35,634 nt of DNA from an uncultured Bacilli bacterium (GTDB taxonomy: Bacteria > Bacillota_I > Bacilli_A > RF39 > UBA660), in NCBI GenBank assembly GCA_934177545.1, contig CAKPPI010000009.1, positions 1 through 35,634 of the forward strand, read 5' to 3'. Shown in pieces: positions 23,157 to 31,212 of the stretch. How positions within the stretch are numbered: the stretch's first letter is position 1; every line of letters starts with the position of its first letter. Under the pieces are notes generated by a model. The model saw nothing but the letters and a program-made list of their open reading frames with translations, ran no database searches and had not been told where the DNA came from. Both the position numbers and the translations under genes were made by a program.

Positions 23157-26100
23157 TATAAATCACCTTCTAACACTTTCATCTTTATGGCTTCACCATT
23201 AGTAATTATAAAGCCAAAGTTAGCTTCTATAGGAGCATTTAATGTTCTAAATGAAGTACTTAAATTATGAATAGTACTATTATTAAGACCACGTCCAATA
23301 TAAATACCCCTATCTGTAGCTGTTAGTTGTTTAAACCAAGTATCATAAGCGAATGATTTAATACCTATTAATCTATCAACTAATACTATAGAAACATTTT
23401 TCATTTCTGCCATTTGATTAAATTTATCTAATAAAGTGCTCTTTAGGGAAGAATCTAATAAAGAGTAAGCTTTTTCAAAACCAATAGCAAATATCATTAA
23501 ATGGTCAGTTCTATTTTCCTTAAAAGCTTCATTCAACATAATATTAAATGTTTCTTGGGTATTATTATTATAAATTACATTAGTAAAAGTATCCTCTTTA
23601 TAAAAGTCTCTTAAATCAATAACTAAAGTACTAACATTAGGTAGTGATGATATTTCTTTAATTAATAATTTAGTAAAGTTAGCTAGGGCATTCATATCAT
23701 CAGAGTTAACTAAATTAATTAGACTACTCTTAAAGTTGTAAGTTGCTATATCTAGACTTTCTTCTATTAGACCTACTGGAACACTTGTCAAATCTTTTAA
23801 GAATGGTCTTAAGATACTTAAAGTAACCTTTTCTGGTAATACTGGTATTCTTCTTGCCTTTTCACTCATTTGTTCTTTTAAAGATGTAATTACTGCTTTT
23901 AGATAATCAGTTAATTTTTCATTAGAAGTAACTGTAGCTGTTTGAAATTCATATGGTTCATCATCTATTAAAACTACACCTCTATTAGCTATATCAGAAA
24001 TAGTTGGAACTTTTTTACCTAGTAACATATTATACTCAATAGGTGCTGATAGTTTAAGCGGAATAATTGTTTGAAAGTTAGATCGCATATTAAGACGCAT
24101 TGCTCTATCACTAATAGCTGTTACTATGGTATAAATTCCATACTTTGCACCATCTCTTGATATTTTATTAGCAAAGGCTTCTACTTCTTCATATGACTCT
24201 TTAAAGTTTTCATAACCTGATATCATTAACACAATAGCTGGTAATGTTTGTCCTGAATGAGCACAATAAAACTCATAACTACCATTATAATCTTGGAATA
24301 ATTTCTTACGTTTTTCTATCTCTTCTGATAACATTTTTAATAGTTTATCTACTTTTTCACTTTCTGATGAAAAGACTACATCTCCTACTTGGGGAGCATC
24401 TTCATAAACTTTTAATGTTTCACTATCAAAATCTAATACATAAATATTAAGTTCATTAACAGTATAAGTAGTAATCATTGAGTATAACATTGTATTAACT
24501 ATAGTATTTTTTTCGTTCATACTGTAAACAACAGTATTACCTTTATCAGTTAAATCAACCGTTAGTATTCCTTGCTTTTGATTAGCTGGGTTATCATACT
24601 CACCAATTATAATTTGAATATTAAATGGTTTTCTAGTAAAACTATATTTCTTTCTTAAACCTTCTACATAGATAATACTAGGTAGTTTAGGTAGCCATAA
24701 TGGTTTTACTTTGATATTTTTCTTTTCTGCTATATCGGAAAGATATTTTACTATGTTTGGTAATTGTTCACCCATTACTTGAATGTTCTTTCTAGGTGAT
24801 GAAATTGATTTTATACTCTTACCTATTTCATTTATAAAGACAATTGAATCATCTTTTTGATGATAAACTTTGTCTTGTGGAATATAAGGAGCTCCTGCCC
24901 AAGCAGCTTGTCCTAAAGCAAATAATTCATTATAGCCAACTTGTAAGTAGAATCTTCCGGTTTCTTTAATAGAAGCAGCATCTGGTCTTTTAATAACTTC
25001 ATTAGAATCAGAGGCATCTTGTACTTTTAAACATACTTTAAATCTAGAGTTAGACCAAATCTGATCATTTACTACTCCACTAGGCTTTTGGGTAGCAAGT
25101 ATTAAATGGACTCCTAAAGAACGACCGATACGAGCAGTTGATATTAATTGATCCATAAATTCTGGTTGTTGACTTTTTAACTCTGCAAACTCATCAGATA
25201 TAATAAACAAATGAGATACAGCTGTTTTTAATAAACCTTCACGATAATACTTTTGATATTTATAGATATCAATTGTTCCTTCACCTAGTTCTTCTCTTGC
25301 TTCATTAAATAGCTTTTGTCTTCTTTTAAGCTCACTCTCAATAGATGCTAATGCTCTATTAATGTCGGCTGTTTCAAGGTTAGTTATTGTTCCTGCTAGA
25401 TGCGGTAAAACAATACCTCTATCTTGACTTTCAAAAGCTCCTACTAATCCACCACCTTTATAATCAATCAAAACAAATTGAACTTCATCTGGATGAAAAT
25501 TAATAGCCATTGATAAAACATAAGTAATGATAAACTCTGATTTACCAGAACCAGTCATACCAGCAATCAAGCCATGAGGTCCTTCTTCTTTTTCATGTAA
25601 ATCTAGTTTAAAGGTTTTACCATCTTCACTATAACCAATAGGAACAGCTAGACTATTAATCGGATTATTAACTTCCCATCTCTCTACTGGATTTAACTGT
25701 TCTATTTTTCCTACATCATATAATTCTAAGAATCCAATAGATTTAGGTAAAGAGAAAGTTGATTCTTTATTCTCTAGTGGAATATTTAAAAGTCTAAGAG
25801 CACAATAAGATAGGTCTAATTTATCAACATGTTCTATTGTAAATTTCTTTTGCGTGTCTTGTTGTATTTCACTTTCAAAGATACCACCATTTTCACTATC
25901 ATTGATACCAATGAAGGCTTTAGTAGCCGTTGGAAGATTAGCAAGTGAGGTATGAAGTATTAATAAGCTAAATCCCAAATTACCTTCCATTTCTACTATT
26001 TCATTTATAATAGGATAATTCTTAGTAGCTTTATAGTCATCAGTAATAACTAAGTAATAAGTTGAAAAGTTTTTATATAATTCTTCTTTATTACTAGCTT

Positions 26101-27700
26101 TAACTGTTTGATTTTTTCTAGCTGTCATAATTCTTTGCAGATAAAGTGATATTTCTTTAGCATCATCAAAGTTAGTAGCAAAGAAACGTATTTCTTTATC
26201 GTCACTGAAAAGATGTGGTAATAGTTTTATATTTTGCCAATACTTTTCATTCTGTTCATTTGTTAGAATAACAATTTTTAAATCATAATAACTATGTAAG
26301 GTTATTATTTGAAGCAGTAATAAATCAATATAAGGTTTAGTATATTCATATCTACCAGTTATAGCTAATATGTTTTTTTCAATTAAATTTTCAACAATCG
26401 GTGCTCCATCTATATATTTATATTTTTTAGTAAGAACAAGCATTTTATCTTTTAATAAATCATCATCAACAGAAAAATGTTCTACTGGATAAGTGTAATT
26501 TATTAATAAGTTGGTTCTTCCTATTCCTAAACGAAGAGATAAAAAGTCTTTCTGATGTAATTCTCTTCCCCATAAACTTCTACTTTTATTAATAATCATT
26601 TGATAACATTCACTAGAGCTTATATTATTAGATAAAAGTATTTGTTTTTGTTTAGCTGATATATTTTGTAACTCTATTTCTTTCTTAGCTAAATACTCAT
26701 TGTATTTCTTTTCTAATTTATCTTTTTTCTTCTTATTCATCTTCTTAGTATAACTTCTACTAATAGTAGGCCATAAAAGCGTTCCTGCCATCATAGAAAT
26801 GGAAATAGCAATAGTTGGTAAAACACTCATCATATCTCTTTGACCATTTTGCATAGACATAAAAGCAACTAAAAGCATTACGAATGAAGAAGAGGCCATT
26901 GTTATCATGGGACCAGCAGTTAAAATAAATGGTATAACTTCTTGTTCATTATTCTTTGGTGGTTCATCTAATATAAAGTTTTCTTTTTCAATTACTTCCA
27001 TAAATCTAGGTGATCTAATGAAGTAGTCATTTTCTGTATAAAGTTTTGTTTCTTCTTCCTCCTCAGTAGTTGTTACCTCTTTATTATCTTCTCTTTCAAT
27101 AGAGTGTGCTGGTAAATTATTATTATATGTAACACTTTCTAAGGGATTATTGTATATTAGCATATTACCTAGAACAATAATTTTTACGCCCATGATAAAG
27201 ATAACATCACCATGATTAAGTCTTACCATTCCATTAAGTGCTTTATTATTGATAAATGTTTTGTACTCACTATTTAGATCTTTTATTAACCATGTTCTAT
27301 TCTGATAAGTTATCTCTACTTGTTTTGGGGAAATTAACTGATTGTTGCAACTAAAAGCATTATCATTACTACTTCCAATAGTAAAATTACAATCTCTTTC
27401 CATTTCTAAATATTTATAAGATAAATCATTAACTGGTGATGTGTAAAGTATATAGTATCCTGTTTCATCTTTTATTTGTAAAATTAAAAATTGATATTCA
27501 TTAAGTATAACTTCTCTTAAGGTTTCTTTATTAGCTAGTATTCTTACATTTTTATTACTATAGACTTTCCACTTACCATTTTCTTCACTTATATTTATTA
27601 GATTCTTTTCATTACTGTCTTTTATCCAATAACTACCAGATATTATGGAAGGTAGAGTAAAGCTTGTTAGTTTTTCTTTATTAAGTATATATACTAACAT
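23156..27700 (-). CDS. essC: EssC-type T7SS FtsK/SpoIIIE ATPase
   Basis: The 1,514-residue protein is full-length for EssC. Order: N-terminal FHA-like region (about 1-90), second FHA domain (about 95-185; CNFTIGSSNDN, NHGDVIFIMGVKIIVLG), two transmembrane helices (about 254-283 and 292-312), a linker, then ATPase domains. D1 is intact: Walker A GMTGSGKSE (714-722) and Walker B LFIISDEFAE (831-840). D2 (about 1025-1255) is degenerate: VYSMNEKNT where Walker A should be and IVLMISGYENF in place of Walker B. D3 (about 1290-1514) also lacks a P-loop (NSDDMNALANF). EssC drives export of WXG100-type substrates. AGGAGG precedes the ATG; the promoter lies at 27725-27753. Confidence 0.95.
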   Translation of the reverse strand: MLVYILNKEKLTSFTLPSIISGSYWIKDSNEKNLINISEENGKWKVYSNKNVRILANKETLREVILNEYQFLILQIKDETGYYILYTSPVNDLSYKYLEMERDCNFTIGSSNDNAFSCNNQLISPKQVEITYQNRTWLIKDLNSEYKTFINNKALNGMVRLNHGDVIFIMGVKIIVLGNMLIYNNPLESVTYNNNLPAHSIEREDNKEVTTTEEEEETKLYTENDYFIRSPRFMEVIEKENFILDEPPKNNEQEVIPFILTAGPMITMASSSFVMLLVAFMSMQNGQRDMMSVLPTIAISISMMAGTLLWPTISRSYTKKMNKKKKDKLEKKYNEYLAKKEIELQNISAKQKQILLSNNISSSECYQMIINKSRSLWGRELHQKDFLSLRLGIGRTNLLINYTYPVEHFSVDDDLLKDKMLVLTKKYKYIDGAPIVENLIEKNILAITGRYEYTKPYIDLLLLQIITLHSYYDLKIVILTNEQNEKYWQNIKLLPHLFSDDKEIRFFATNFDDAKEISLYLQRIMTARKNQTVKASNKEELYKNFSTYYLVITDDYKATKNYPIINEIVEMEGNLGFSLLILHTSLANLPTATKAFIGINDSENGGIFESEIQQDTQKKFTIEHVDKLDLSYCALRLLNIPLENKESTFSLPKSIGFLELYDVGKIEQLNPVERWEVNNPINSLAVPIGYSEDGKTFKLDLHEKEEGPHGLIAGMTGSGKSEFIITYVLSMAINFHPDEVQFVLIDYKGGGLVGAFESQDRGIVLPHLAGTITNLETADINRALASIESELKRRQKLFNEAREELGEGTIDIYKYQKYYREGLLKTAVSHLFIISDEFAELKSQQPEFMDQLISTARIGRSLGVHLILATQKPSGVVNDQIWSNSRFKVCLKVQDASDSNEVIKRPDAASIKETGRFYLQVGYNELFALGQAAWAGAPYIPQDKVYHQKDDSIVFINEIGKSIKSISSPRKNIQVMGEQLPNIVKYLSDIAEKKNIKVKPLWLPKLPSIIYVEGLRKKYSFTRKPFNIQIIIGEYDNPANQKQGILTVDLTDKGNTVVYSMNEKNTIVNTMLYSMITTYTVNELNIYVLDFDSETLKVYEDAPQVGDVVFSSESEKVDKLLKMLSEEIEKRKKLFQDYNGSYEFYCAHSGQTLPAIVLMISGYENFKESYEEVEAFANKISRDGAKYGIYTIVTAISDRAMRLNMRSNFQTIIPLKLSAPIEYNMLLGKKVPTISDIANRGVVLIDDEPYEFQTATVTSNEKLTDYLKAVITSLKEQMSEKARRIPVLPEKVTLSILRPFLKDLTSVPVGLIEESLDIATYNFKSSLINLVNSDDMNALANFTKLLIKEISSLPNVSTLVIDLRDFYKEDTFTNVIYNNNTQETFNIMLNEAFKENRTDHLMIFAIGFEKAYSLLDSSLKSTLLDKFNQMAEMKNVSIVLVDRLIGIKSFAYDTWFKQLTATDRGIYIGRGLNNSTIHNLSTSFRTLNAPIEANFGFIITNGEAIKMKVLEGDL

Positions 27701-27724
27701 TTAAGTCCCTCCTATTCTTATTAA

Positions 27725-27753
27725 AGAATACCAAATTTTTAAACTTTTATCAA
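27725..27753 (-). promoter_or_regulatory. Promoter of the T7SS operon
   Basis: On the minus strand TTGATA (27753-27748) and TATTCT (27730-27725) are exactly 17 bases apart, about 25 bases before the essC ATG and its AGGAGG. It lies just inside the right inverted repeat, so the element carries its own promoter for the whole minus-strand gene row. Confidence 0.7.
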
Positions 27754-27760
27754 GATAAGT

Positions 27761-27776
27761 GCTTTCTTTTTATAAC
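27761..27776 (+). repeat. Terminal inverted repeat, right (P arm)
   Basis: GCTTTCTTTTTATAAC is the reverse complement of the left arm (17765-17780) with one mismatch. When the element ends are joined at GA, these two arms lie symmetrically, each 24 bases from outer end to centre. Confidence 0.75.
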
Positions 27777-27785
27777 ACTATGTGA
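27775..27785 (+). repeat. Right junction (attR core) of the integrated element
   Basis: ACACTATGTGA is the partner of ACCCTATTTGA at 17747-17757. GA at 27784-27785 is the likely crossover dinucleotide; the interrupted gene resumes at 27786. Confidence 0.75.
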
Positions 27786-28188
27786 ACCTAACGCTTTGCA
27801 AGTGGAGAAACAAGGATATGGTTATGTTGTAGCATCTGTTGGAGAACTTGGTGGAGTTGTTCCATATACTACTTATTTTGCTAGAAATAGTTATCTAACT
27901 AAGAATAATGATTTAATTAAAAGCTTTAGAGATGCTATTCAAAAGGGTTTAGATTTTGTACATAATTCTACAGATGAGGAAGTTGCAAAAGCGATAATTG
28001 ACCAATTTCCTGATACTTCTTTAAAGGATATAACTAATGTTGTTAAAAGATATAGAGAAATAGATGCTTGGCCAAAAACAACGGAGTATAAAAAAGAATC
28101 TTTTGATCACTTACAAGAGATTATGGAAAACGCTAAGGAACTTGATAAGAAAGTTTCATATAATAAATTAAAATATGAAATCAAATAA
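27786..28188 (+). pseudogene. ABC transporter substrate-binding lipoprotein, 3' fragment
   Basis: This is the C-terminal 133 residues of the interrupted protein: EPNALQVEKQGYGYVVASVGELGGVVPYT, then YLTKNNDLIKSFRDAIQKGLDFV and the helical tail. It continues exactly where the 5' fragment at 17165 stops (VTLF + EPNAL). A TTG at 27796 could open a short frame, but there is no ribosome-binding site and no signal peptide, so a product is unlikely. The end overlaps the start of the ATPase gene by 14 bases, as expected in an intact operon. Confidence 0.88.
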
Positions 28189-28930
28189 TATCTTAGAAAT
28201 AACACATCTAGTTAAAAATTATCAAGATACTAAAGATGAAATTAAAGCGATTGATGATTTTTCTTATAATGTTAGTGAAGGTAAATTTATTTCCATAGTT
28301 GGTCCTTCTGGTTGTGGAAAAAGTACCCTACTTTCTATTCTTGCTAAGCTTGAAAATAAGTCTAGTGGAGAGATTAAGTTTAATAAGGATAATATTGTTC
28401 TAGGATATATGTTACAAAAGGATAGTTTATTTCCTTGGTTAACTATTTTAGATAATTGCCTTTTAGGATTAGAAATTAAAAATATTAAGACAGAAGATAG
28501 TATTAGTTATGTTAATCATCTCTTAGATAGTTATGGATTAGCAGAATTTAAGAATAAGTATCCCAGTAGCTTATCTGGAGGTATGAGACAAAGAGTTGCT
28601 CTTATTAGGACACTAGCAATTCATCCTGATATATTATTATTAGATGAGCCCTTTTCAGCACTTGATGCTATGACTAGAGTGGCTCTTGCAGATGATTTAT
28701 ATAAGATGATTAAGAAGGAAGGTAAAACTGTCTTGATGGTAACTCATGATATAGCAGAAGCTGTTAGTTTAAGTGATATAGTTATTGTCTTAACGAAAAG
28801 ACCTGCTACTTTAAAGTCTATATATGAGATAAACTTTGAAGAAAGAGGTACACCTTTTGAGAATAGAAAGAAAAAAGAGTTTAGTATTTACTATGATAAG
28901 ATATGGAGGGATTTAGATGTTCATATCTAA
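28175..28930 (+). CDS. NitT/TauT-type ABC transporter ATP-binding protein
   Basis: The 251-residue ATPase has Walker A GPSGCGKST (residues 43-51), Q-loop MLQKDSLFPW, signature LSGGMRQR, Walker B ILLLDEPFSALD, and the H-loop VTHDIAEAV. The LFPW after the Q-loop and the TKRPATLK end place it with SsuB/TauB/ThiZ-like ATPases. It energises the neighbouring permease. The ATG overlaps the end of the substrate-binding gene and has only a weak ribosome-binding site, so it relies on translational coupling. With the island in place it has lost both its operon promoter and an actively translated upstream gene. Confidence 0.93.
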   Translation: MKSNNILEITHLVKNYQDTKDEIKAIDDFSYNVSEGKFISIVGPSGCGKSTLLSILAKLENKSSGEIKFNKDNIVLGYMLQKDSLFPWLTILDNCLLGLEIKNIKTEDSISYVNHLLDSYGLAEFKNKYPSSLSGGMRQRVALIRTLAIHPDILLLDEPFSALDAMTRVALADDLYKMIKKEGKTVLMVTHDIAEAVSLSDIVIVLTKRPATLKSIYEINFEERGTPFENRKKKEFSIYYDKIWRDLDVHI

Positions 28931-29708
28931 TGAAAGAAAGAAGTATTTAAAGAATATTAAAAAAGAGAAAATATTTATTATCTTCTTTCAGGTTATAATA
29001 CTTATCTCTTTTCTAGTTATTTGGGAAGTACTTGCTAGATTTAAAATAATAAATACTTTTCTTGCTAGTAGTCCTTCACTTATTTTTAAGACATTAGGTA
29101 AACTAGTAGCTAGTAATGATTTATTTACCCATATTAAAGTTACTTTATTAGAGACTATTATAAGTTTTTCACTAGCATCAATTGGGGGAATAGTAATTGC
29201 ATCTATTCTTTGGTGGAATAAACGCCTTGCTAAAATAGTTGATCCCTATCTCACAGTTATTAATGCTCTTCCTAAAGTAGCTCTTGGTCCTTTAATTATT
29301 ATTTGGGTAGGAGCTAGTACTAAGTCAATAATCTTTATGGCTTTACTAATCAGTCTATTCTTATCTATTATCAATATTTACCATGACTTTAGTGAAACTG
29401 ATAAAAACTATCTAACTTTACTAAAGAGTTTGGGGGCTAGTAAGAAAGATTTATTCTTTAAAGTTGTCTTACCTAGTAATTTTTCTAACATAATTAATAA
29501 TCTAAAGATCAATACAAGTATGGCCTATATAGGTGTTATCATGGGTGAGTTACTTGTTTCTAAAAAGGGATTAGGTTATCTAATTATGTATGGTAGTCAA
29601 GTGTTCAATATCAATTTAGTTATTACTTCTGTATTTTTACTAGGAGTGTTTGCCTTTTTATTCTACTATGTTATTTGTCTAGTAGAAAGAATTGTGGTAA
29701 AGGAATAA
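28917..29708 (+). CDS. NitT/TauT-type ABC transporter permease
   Basis: The 263-residue protein has about six membrane helices. Its BPD_transp_1 loop reads LKSLGASKKDLFFKVVLPSNFSNIINNLKINTSMAYIGVIMGELL (EAA-type motif, reading L-SLGAS). The VDPYLTVINALPKVALGPLIIIWVG segment is typical of SsuC/TauC/ThiX permeases. It overlaps the ATPase gene by 14 bases, with GGAGG inside that gene's end, and the operon ends at a terminator. Substrate unknown: sulfonate, nitrate or vitamin precursor are the family options. Confidence 0.92.
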   Translation: MFISNERKKYLKNIKKEKIFIIFFQVIILISFLVIWEVLARFKIINTFLASSPSLIFKTLGKLVASNDLFTHIKVTLLETIISFSLASIGGIVIASILWWNKRLAKIVDPYLTVINALPKVALGPLIIIWVGASTKSIIFMALLISLFLSIINIYHDFSETDKNYLTLLKSLGASKKDLFFKVVLPSNFSNIINNLKINTSMAYIGVIMGELLVSKKGLGYLIMYGSQVFNINLVITSVFLLGVFAFLFYYVICLVERIVVKE

Positions 29709-29726
29709 AAATAACCTAAGTATATA

Positions 29727-29760
29727 AAAAGACCTAGAATTTTAATCTAGATCTTTTAAT
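29727..29760. terminator. Bidirectional terminator
   Basis: A 12-position stem (29727-29738 with 29746-29757, one internal mismatch) has A-rich sequence on the left and T-rich on the right. It serves the ABC operon on the plus strand and the aldehyde dehydrogenase gene on the minus strand. Confidence 0.75.
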
Positions 29761-29767
29761 TTATCTT

Positions 29768-31204
29768 TTAATCTAAAATGTTTTTAAGAACGATAGTCTT
29801 TGTACGACTCATTTCTTTTAGAGTAGTTGAAACTCCTTCATTACCAATTCCAGAATGTTTCCAACCACCAAATGGCATTTCAATAGCACGATAGAAACTT
29901 GCACCATTGATAACTGCTCCACCTACTTCCATTTCCATAGCAGCTTTGAATGCAGTTTTCATATCACTAGTCATAATGTTTCCACATAAACCAAATTTAC
30001 TTTGATTAGCTATTTCTAAAGCTTCATCTAACGTATCAAAAGTACAAACAGGAATAACTGGTGCAAAGATTTCCATATCTTTCATTACATCCATATCTTT
30101 TGTTACATTGTCTAGAATTGTTGGTTCAAAGAAAGCACCATTTCTTCTACCACCATATACTAAAGTAGCTCCTTGATCAAGTGTTTTTCTTACTTGTTCT
30201 TCGGCATTTATTGCTGCTTTTTCATTGATTAGACAACCAATATCAGCATCTTCTTGTTGAGGCATAGCTACTTTTAAAGATTGTAGTGTTTCTACTGCTC
30301 TTTTAATAAATTCATCTTTAATACCTTTTTGTACTAAGAATCTTTTACTAGCACAACAAACTTGTCCAGTATTATAAAGACGTCCCCAAACTAATTCTTT
30401 CATAGTTAAGTCCATATCAGCATCATCCATTACGATGAAAGCATCATTTCCACCAAGTTCTAGCATAACATGAGTAATATTAGCAGCAGCATTAGCCATT
30501 ACTTCAGCTCCTACTTCTGTACTTCCTGTTACACTAATTAAAGCTACTTGTGGATGTTTTGCTAAGGCATTACCTGTTACAGAACCACGTCCTGATATAC
30601 AGTTAATAACACCATCTGGTACTCCAGCATCTTTTAGTAACTCACAATATCTGTGTAATGTTAGTGGATTATCAGTAGATGGTTTTACAATTACACTATT
30701 TCCCATTATTAAAGCACTAGGTACTTTTTGACCAAATAAATCACATGGGAAGTTAAATGGAATTATACAAGCTACTACTCCTAATGGTTGTTGAACTGTT
30801 ATTTGCATAGTTTTTTCTTGACCAACTTCACTACCTGCTGGAATAACATTTCCATAATCATGTTTTGCTTTTTCAACATATCCATGAATGAAATGCTTTG
30901 TATTACTAATTTCAGCTCTTGCTTCTTTTATTGGTTTTCCTGTTTCTTTAGATAATAATTGAGCAAGTTCTTCATGATTAGCTTCTACTAAATCAGCAAA
31001 TTTATAAAGAATATCTCCTCTTTCATGAAGAGGCATTTTAGCCCAAGCTTTCTGGGCTTTAGCAGCTTCTTTTACACAAAGGTCTACATCTTCTTCAGTA
31101 GCTAGTGGTACAGTATCAATTAATTCATTAGTAGCTGGATTAATTACATCTGCTTTTTCTCCATTACTAGCATCTACAAATTTTCCTCCAATTAAATTTT
31201 TCAT
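29768..31204 (-). CDS. NAD(P)-dependent aldehyde dehydrogenase family protein
   Basis: The protein (478 residues from this start) has the complete ALDH layout. VACIIPFNFPCDLFGQKVPSALIMGNSVIVKPS forms the cofactor-binding region, and SVTGSTEVGAEVM carries the Rossmann turn. The catalytic glutamate lies in LELGGNDAF and the nucleophilic cysteine in GQVCCASKRF; the PFGGWKHSGIGNEG end is normal. The family oxidises aldehydes to acids; succinate-semialdehyde or glyceraldehyde-3-phosphate-type members look most alike, but the substrate is not certain. The ATG at 31204 has AGGAGG before it. It lies nine bases after the FIST gene and is probably cotranscribed with it. Confidence 0.9.
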   Translation of the reverse strand: MKNLIGGKFVDASNGEKADVINPATNELIDTVPLATEEDVDLCVKEAAKAQKAWAKMPLHERGDILYKFADLVEANHEELAQLLSKETGKPIKEARAEISNTKHFIHGYVEKAKHDYGNVIPAGSEVGQEKTMQITVQQPLGVVACIIPFNFPCDLFGQKVPSALIMGNSVIVKPSTDNPLTLHRYCELLKDAGVPDGVINCISGRGSVTGNALAKHPQVALISVTGSTEVGAEVMANAAANITHVMLELGGNDAFIVMDDADMDLTMKELVWGRLYNTGQVCCASKRFLVQKGIKDEFIKRAVETLQSLKVAMPQQEDADIGCLINEKAAINAEEQVRKTLDQGATLVYGGRRNGAFFEPTILDNVTKDMDVMKDMEIFAPVIPVCTFDTLDEALEIANQSKFGLCGNIMTSDMKTAFKAAMEMEVGGAVINGASFYRAIEMPFGGWKHSGIGNEGVSTTLKEMSRTKTIVLKNILD

Positions 31205-31212
31205 TTTTCCTC

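Larger units (their letters stand above)
17758..27785. mobile_element. Integrated serine-recombinase element carrying a minimal type VII secretion locus
   Basis: The 10,028-bp segment interrupts a substrate-binding protein gene; joining its flanks at GA restores a 331-residue protein. All its clear genes run on the minus strand: essC, esaB-like, two duplicated putative substrates alternating with WXG100-size genes, a 44-codon SHOCT-like gene and a large serine recombinase gene ending two dozen bases from the left edge. The ends carry inverted repeats (17765-17780 and 27761-27776, 15 of 16 matching). I see no relaxase, replication or phage structural genes, so it looks mobilisable or integrative only. 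Boundaries rest on the frame restoration and repeat geometry. Confidence 0.85.

Noticed and set aside
23156..27700. EssC as a conjugative FtsK/TraB-type DNA pump
   Set aside because: FHA domains, coupled EsaB and WXG100-size neighbours fit T7SS; no relaxase or oriT-like site was seen. A transfer role is kept only as speculation.
17758..27785. Prophage interpretation of the island
   Set aside because: No capsid, terminase, tail, lysis or replication genes; cargo is a secretion locus and the EssC motor has FHA domains not seen in terminases.
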